DNA of 64,000 nt from positions 4,994,777 to 5,058,776 of the forward strand of contig NW_024037076.1 of the NCBI RefSeq assembly GCF_015706575.1, given 5' to 3'. The notes beneath the pieces were generated by a model that did not search any database, was not told the origin of the DNA, and saw nothing but the letters and a program-made list of their open reading frames with translations. The translations under genes were made by a program, and so were the position numbers. This stretch comes from Patiria miniata. Taxonomy: Eukaryota; Echinodermata; Asteroidea; Valvatida; Asterinidae. Shown piece after piece: positions 58,891-64,000 of this stretch (position 1 is its first letter; every line of letters starts with the position of its first letter).

Positions 58891-58950
58891 GACCTATTAA
58901 ATTTTATTTATAAATACTTTTAAGTATTTATAAATAAAATTTAATAGGTC
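58891..58950. repeat. Near-perfect 60-bp palindrome
   Basis: 29-bp arms (GACCTATTAAATTTTATTTA...) are exact reverse complements with only the two central bases unmatched. Overlaps the left edge of the next element. Confidence 0.9.
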
Positions 58951-59404
58951 TTAAAAGACAGTTATCCCATTCCTATTGGTCAAGAGTCACTTGGCCGGGT
59001 TTACACGATTGATAAAGACCGGCTGGCTGGTCTTAAAACACATTGCAAGTGTCACATGAAAATTTGACTCCTATGAAAACCGGAAGTTCCCTTTTAGTTA
59101 CCGTTTTATTGAATGTTCACAATGCGGAAGTAGGCATGCGCAGTCTACCAGCGAGTCCGTTTGTCATAGTCCTAATCACACTACGCCGGCACAGCTGGAT
59201 TCTGCGCCACATCTCGCAAATGTCCACAAGCAACCTCTTGTTTTATATTTTTTATTGAAAAAGGTATCATGTAAATGGGAATAATTATGTGCTTGGCCGG
59301 TATTAAACACTATGTTTAAGACCGGTTGGAGTCTGGATGCTGAAAATTACATCCAGACTCCAACCGGTCTTAAACATTTAAAACCGGCCAACTTTTATTC
59401 CCTT
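58929..59404 (+). mobile_element. Hairpin-ended element, copy E (diverged, shortened)
   Basis: Shares CATTCCTATTGGTC, GGTAGGCATGCGCA-like, and the terminal hairpin (GACTCCAACCGGTCTTAAAC) ending TTTATTCCCTT with copies A-D. Shorter by about 150 bp. Confidence 0.75.
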
Positions 59405-59599
59405 GTACAAAATACAACGATTGCTTCCAAAGTGTCGCCCTTTGAACTTGGTTCATTTAGTAATGTAAAACATGACCATCTTCAATGCTACAGGTATTTC
59501 CTCACACACAAAGAACGATTACAGGCACACCCATTATAACAAGATTTTCCTTGCACAGAACATGTATTTTCCCCCCTTCTTTATTGCCTGGTTATAGGC

Positions 59600-59732
59600 C
59601 TGTCCACGGATCACCAAAAAATGGTAAGTGTTCTCTCAGCAAAACGAAAACAATGCACATAAGGAGGTGTTGAAATTGTTTATGTTTTGCTGAAAGAACA
59701 CACACCTTTTTGTGATCCATATCCGTGGACAG
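59600..59732. repeat. Foldback element
   Basis: 133 bp with ends CTGTCCACGGATCACC and the inverted complement ATCCGTGGACAG; inner arms GTTCTCTCAGCAAAAC / TTTTGCTGAAAGAAC. Confidence 0.75.
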
Positions 59733-59867
59733 AACTCTAAAACGGTGTTTGTGTTAACTTCCGTAACATGAAAAGTACATGAGTGATTTGAACGATTCTT
59801 GTACTGAAAAAAGCTTATTAATTGGGATTTCATATCCTAGATTTATAGAAAGTGCTCCATGCGGAAC

Positions 59868-59873
59868 TTTATT
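59868..59873 (-). terminator. Candidate poly(A) signal of the MAPEG gene
   Basis: AATAAA on the minus strand about 190 nt after the stop codon at 60060. Confidence 0.45.
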
Positions 59874-60059
59874 AAGATAATGGTCCTGACATTTGGGTTT
59901 CCAGGGTAAAATTATTGTTTTATCAGCAATGATTTTCTGCTTTCTGAATGAAATAAGTGTAACAAATACCCACTTTATCATGTATTAAATGATGAAGTTA
60001 GCGTTTGTTGAAAAGACTATTCTTTCAGAATTTCCAGACGGCAGTTCGCAGTCTGATAA

Positions 60060-60303
60060 TTACATGTGGCCAATTTTCAGGACGTTTATAGCCATTGACA
60101 CGGTGGCACACATTCCTACGAAGTACCCGAGAGCTCGGGATGGCTGCGGCAGAGGCGTCAGGTAGGCCACGGTGTGGAAGAAACGAGAAATGACGAATAT
60201 ACGGAAATGCCAAGTGGCTGAGGAGACAGTGGGTGCCGTCAGAACGTAGAGCAGGCCCACCACAAGGAACGGAGGGATGTTCTCCATGTCGTTACGGTGG
60301 CAT
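60060..60303 (-). CDS. MAPEG gene exon 3
   Basis: 80 codons and stop from CHRNDMENIPPFLVVGLL to VLKIGHM. Contains helices 2-4 and the HTVAYL segment with the nearby arginines typical of the active site. Confidence 0.95.
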
Positions 60304-62589
60304 CTGTGAGTAGAAGGATTTATGCAAATACTTTTTGAATTGATGCGGGTAGACGGTGATGCGGGTAAAGCTACAGGTTGTGGGATCGAGTCCAGCCTGG
60401 GGTCTGGTGCGCGTGCCCTTGGGCAAGGCACGTTGTCACTCATTGCTTCTCCCCACCCAGGAGTAAATGGGTATATCTGTGAGGGCAGCGTTGGTTATTG
60501 TGATTGAATTAGCTACCTTGCGCCCAACAGGCAGCATCAAGCGAATTTAGCATTTTAAATGCTGGGTTTAATACCTTCAAAAAGTAATCATTGACCGTAC
60601 TAATGTAAATGTTGGTAACACTTCAGGTTTCTAGAGTGTAGTGTCGTTTTGATACGAGCATGTTATTTATATTCATAAGTAATGAAACTGGTCTCTAAAA
60701 TTAAAAAAACAAGATTCCCGATTATTCTTCATTCTTATTAATGCTTTAAGAAAAATTGATATTTTAAAACTATTATATGTCAAATTACCAGTGCAAAAAT
60801 GTGTATAAAAATAATCATTAAAATCTTGAAATAAAATGAGGTATCAAAATGAGAGTTGTAACTGGTACTCGGCCCCATAGGTTTGTGCACAAATTGCCTG
60901 GTTTGTTTGTCATCCAATCCCAAGATGCGTTGCAAATATCGAAAAAGGTTTACCTTCTCCCGCGTTCTATATCGGGGTCTATACGGAAAGCCTTCTCCTT
61001 ATCCCCACGGACATCTTCAGGGTTCACAACAATCTGTCGGCAGAAAGACAGGAGAGCAGGGGTCACAATAACATTTTAAATTCTTGCTATGAAATTGGCC
61101 ATAATGAGTAGATTTTTTTCTCTCCCTCAACCTTGTGTTTGAATTAGCTACCTTGCGCCTAACAGGCAGCATCAAGCGAATTTGGAGTGTCATGGCCTAG
61201 CGGTTAAGAGCACCGGACTCATGCTCTGGTGTTTCAGAGGCAACAGTGGCGTGGGTTAGAGCCCGCCGGGTGGACACTTGTGCCCTTAAGCAAGGCACTT
61301 AACCATTATTGCTTTGTCCTTCGGATGGGACGTTAAGCCGGAGGTCCCGTGTGTTGTATAAGGCCTAACGCACGTAAAAGAACTCAGTAACACTTATCGC
61401 TATAAAGAGAAGGGGTTTGCCCCGGTGTTTCTGACCTCCTAGGTATACTCCCTTGTGGAAGCCCTTGAGAAGAACCAATCAAGTACCAAGTACCTTGGAT
61501 TTCAGTGGGAATGAGACTTTAAAAATTAAGGTGTAGAGTTGGAACTTCCTAGTCATGTTGTTGATGTCCTCTTTTTACTTGAACTCATCGCAGTAATACA
61601 TTAGAAATTCCTTATGCCATTAATAATAGAAGAGGTTTACAAACGTGTTCCCGTGCATGTTTCGGGCCGTTGGCCTATGCGGCTTTTGTGATGTTGGCGT
61701 TCTTACTAAATGAATTTTTCCTATTATAGTACGGCAGATAGGTGATGGGATTGTGCCTTTGATGATACAAGCACGGCACTGGCACACATGCAGTCAGAGT
61801 ACGGAGAAAGATTTTTGACTAAGGGCCATCTCAGATTTGTCCCGCTTTGAAAAATATGAGTTGGAATAACAAGCAATGGCAGCCATTTTCAAAATTTGAA
61901 AAGTGCTTGTTATCCCTATATATTTTTTTTCAAAGGACAAATCTTCCATGGCCCTGTAGCCAAATATCTTTCCTAAGACATCAACACTCTGACTGTGTGC
62001 CCGTCATGCTTGTATTATCAAAGGCACAATTCCCCAAAATATTTACCCTATCTGGCCTCACTATTATTCAAAAGCTTTAACCATGAGAATAATTATAAAC
62101 TTGAGATTCAGGGAAAGATCATTGCAGTGATAGGCTAAAATAGTGCAGCCTATAGCCACACAGGCCCGTTGCGCTATGATGAAAAGTTCGTTCGTCAAGC
62201 CTTCTTTGTAAGCGATACCCTTTGCTTTCATTTTTCTACCACTAGTTTTACTTGATTACCCTGAAAATATCAGACCTTTTCCAAGATGCCATTCAAGATA
62301 CTCGGATATGCACCGACCAACTCTTGACCTCAAATCGGCCTCACTGAAAACCAAGACCAGTGCACTAGCATTATGCTATGGCAGATAATGCCTTTCAAAA
62401 GTAAACACACAAAGTTACAATTCGCTAGTACACGAAACCATTTCGGTAGACCCAACTAACCCTTCGTCGGAGTCTGTATTGCGAAACATACAAAGACATG
62501 AACATCATCTTCAGTGTGACTGCAGTGGCGTACCAGGCATACAGACCGAACACCTCATTCTCGAAAGATAAAAGGGAGGACGCAGCCAT
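60060..62589 (-). CDS. MAPEG-family enzyme, MGST1/PTGES-like, complete
   Basis: Membrane protein of ER/outer mitochondrial membrane that uses glutathione: a microsomal glutathione S-transferase 1 or prostaglandin E synthase type. Exons 62461-62589, 60954-61033 and 60060-60303 join to 150 aa (MGST1 155, PTGES 152). Four hydrophobic stretches as in the family: EVFGLYAWYATAVTLKMMFM, FLVVGLLYVL, the IFVISRFFHTVAYL helix, and YFVGMCATVSMAINVL. Family signatures: NPEDV after the first helix, then DPDIERGRRCHRNDMENIPP and AYLTPLPQPSRALGYF. AYLTPLPQP is MGST1-like, while HRNDME resembles PTGES, so the substrate cannot be fixed. Phases agree at both introns. Convergent with AKNA. Confidence 0.93.
60355..60560 (+). 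mobile_element. SINE fragment (second type)
   Basis: Shares TCGAGTCCAGCCTGGGGTC, CCTTGGGCAAGGCAC and CAACAGGCAGCATCAAGCGA with 35163-35528; head truncated. In intron 2 of the MAPEG gene. Confidence 0.75.
60954..61033 (-). CDS. MAPEG gene exon 2
   Basis: 80 nt, IVVNPEDVRGDKEKAFRIDP then DIERGRR; acceptor GACAG, donor GTAAAC. Contains the cytosolic loop with the conserved NPED. Confidence 0.92.
61184..61490 (+). mobile_element. tRNA-derived SINE, first type
   Basis: Head with TGGCCTAGCGGTTAAGAG (A box) and GGTTAGAGCCC (worn B box), then the same core as 5349-5771 (CCTTCGGATGGGACGTTAAG, GAGAAGGGGTTTGCCCCGG). Lacks the LINE-like tail. Confidence 0.8.
61748..62036. mobile_element. Foldback MITE with about 100-bp arms
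   Basis: Arms start ATTGTGCCTTTGATGATACA and end TTATCAAAGGCACAAT; inner arms reach GACAAATCT / AGATTTGTC. About 290 bp. Confidence 0.78.
62461..62589 (-). CDS. MAPEG gene exon 1
   Basis: 43 codons, MAASSLLSFENEVFGLYAWY to QYRLRRR; donor GTTAGT. First membrane helix, matching MGST1 position for position in layout. Confidence 0.92.
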
Positions 62590-64000
62590 CTTGTAAAATA
62601 GTTATTGTAGCAAACTTGGAATATGTACTAAGCCAAAGAGTGAGGACGACGATAGTGCCTTTCGAATGAACGCACAATACTCAAAGTCTTTTACTATCGG
62701 AAGGTGCGAAGTTCAAAGGCCAGTGGGTTATATCAGAATGCACCATGACCGTCTGTATAGATATGGCAGTCTCTTTCTTTGCCTTTGTTTAAACAGAAGA
62801 TAAAACCGACGGCATGGTCGAAGCACTTGAGCGCTGTTGTTACCCATTAAGTGCCCCGTCTTTAACGGCGTGCCTAGAGCCTCTGCGTACCGGTACTTTT
62901 TACCTACCTAAACCAAAATTACGTTTAAGAGATTGTTTACTTACCCTATCTGAAAGGTCTCGGTCAAGGGAAACTCACGAATACTGGCGCAAATAATGCA
63001 TATTTTGAGTGACAATTTTCGTTGTTGGAAATCAGGTCCCGGAACAATTATTAGAGCACACGCGTTTGGAAAAGAAAGAAACGTTTTCTCGATGCAGAAA
63101 CATGAATGAATTGAATCAAAACTTGTGACTCCAACGGCTCCAGTTTTGACGACCAAAATGTTGTACCCCGAAGTTCACGCTGTGTTAGGGGTGGGGTGTG
63201 TTGAAACGGGGGAAAAAATGATATTTTTTTTCATGCTTGGCTTTTCAGATGATTGCGACGAAAGTCTGGAAGCTGTTACTATCAAACGATACACACGATT
63301 TCCAGTAGGAAAGGAAACCGGCCTCGTTTTATTTTGACACTATTTGACTATAACGAAAGAAAAATTGGCAAAAAATATAGAATCGGTTGCTGTGAACACG
63401 AAGTGTGATATTTAGGCTGGATGCACAAACAGCCTTGATTATGTTGCTTCATGGACGTTTGTTAGAAGCTCAACACTGCAAAAAATAACAATAAAGCTTA
63501 GAATTTCAACGCTTTTTGTACCCACTTTTTCACGTTTGGTTTTTTATAGACAAATCCGTTTGATGCATCAGAATTACATTGTAAAGGAGTGAAACATTTC
63601 GTATTTCTTTTCTTTTTCTTTGGAAGACTTTGCTATAAAAATCAACGGAGAGGAAAGTGGGTATATATTCACTAAAGTCTTTCGACTTGATGACCTCAAT
63701 AAGTCGTTTTTATTAACTTTTGAAATATGCATTTTCGTACTTCGCCTATTAACATGCCACATATATATCTGTAGATTCAAATATGTGAATAAAGCGGGTA
63801 CGATTTAATGATGAAAACACGCATTTTACAGCTTTGTACTAGATGATTCTTTTATTTTAGCATGAGTGACTCAACCGGAAATGAGTTTGAGTTGAATCCA
63901 GGACAAAATACATAAAAACTGCTGGTAGCTTGTACATTAAATACATGAAAGTTTAATACAGCCCGCATATAGTTCCGTCTAGAAATGTCTGCCTTGTCAG
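62590..64000. other. Upstream region of the MAPEG gene; nothing else recognised
   Basis: Probably contains the MAPEG promoter directly right of 62590. No exon, repeat family or known motif is supported in the rest. Confidence 0.5.

Larger units (their letters stand above)
55001..60059. other. AKNA 3' UTR and intergenic spacer to the MAPEG gene
   Basis: The first AATAAA after the AKNA stop that I noticed is at 56289. From there to 58890 I recognise no element or exon; 57180-57480 is richer in CpG. Elements at 58891-59404 and 59600-59732 are listed. AKNA and the next gene converge. Confidence 0.6.
61034..62460. other. MAPEG gene intron 1
   Basis: Contains a SINE (61184-61490) and a foldback element (61748-62036); nothing else recognised. 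61134-61181 repeats the tail of the 60355 SINE fragment. Confidence 0.6.

Noticed and set aside
63226-63336. Possible exon after a CTTTTCAG acceptor
   Set aside because: No recognised domain, no partner exon, and a strong donor is missing.

Overview
This is a 64 kb piece of an animal nuclear genome. The genes are split into many exons with GT/AG introns, the protein families are animal-specific (whirlin, AKNA, an MGST1/PTGES-type MAPEG enzyme), the DNA between exons is AT-rich, and it is full of tRNA-derived SINEs and short non-autonomous DNA transposons. The proteins resemble vertebrate ones but the repeat set does not. Together with the many TACATGTA and ACCGGT palindromes this suggests a marine invertebrate deuterostome; an echinoderm is my best guess, but I cannot prove it from the sequence. 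There are no bacterial operons, CRISPR arrays or rRNA genes, and I recognised no LTR or virus-like element.

Layout. (1) 1-19,317, minus strand: whirlin (WHRN). Seven coding exons (620 codons) carry the first helical HHD domain, PDZ1, PDZ2 and the second HHD domain; the C-terminus with PDZ3 lies off the left edge. All six introns are phase 0. Exon 2 carries one surplus base in a run of six C, which breaks the frame. (2) 19,318-35,559: intergenic DNA and the 5' end of AKNA. It holds an array of about 210-bp tandem units interrupted by three copies of a 625-bp hairpin-ended element, two well-delimited MITEs (24,963-25,805 and 25,918-26,272), and several other elements. (3) 35,808-55,000, plus strand: a complete AKNA gene, thirteen coding exons, 1,595 codons, with the coiled-coil/AKNA domain, an AT-hook-like patch, a CxxC motif and the conserved C-terminal helix. 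(4) 55,001-60,059: 3' UTR and intergenic DNA. (5) 60,060-62,589, minus strand: a complete three-exon gene for a 150-aa MAPEG enzyme close to MGST1 and PTGES. (6) 62,590-64,000: nothing recognised.

How it fits together. Whirlin is a scaffold of stereocilia and periciliary membrane; AKNA is a centrosome/microtubule-organising protein. From memory they are also neighbours on human chromosome 9q32, so this looks like old conserved linkage. Here the two genes are divergent, whereas in human both point the same way, so one was probably inverted. Whirlin intron 1 holds a perfect RFX X-box palindrome and a nearly 500-bp inverted repeat that would make a long RNA hairpin. The introns and spacers give a rich fossil record of small DNA transposons, including one three-level nest (an element in an element in an element) between AKNA exons 3 and 4.
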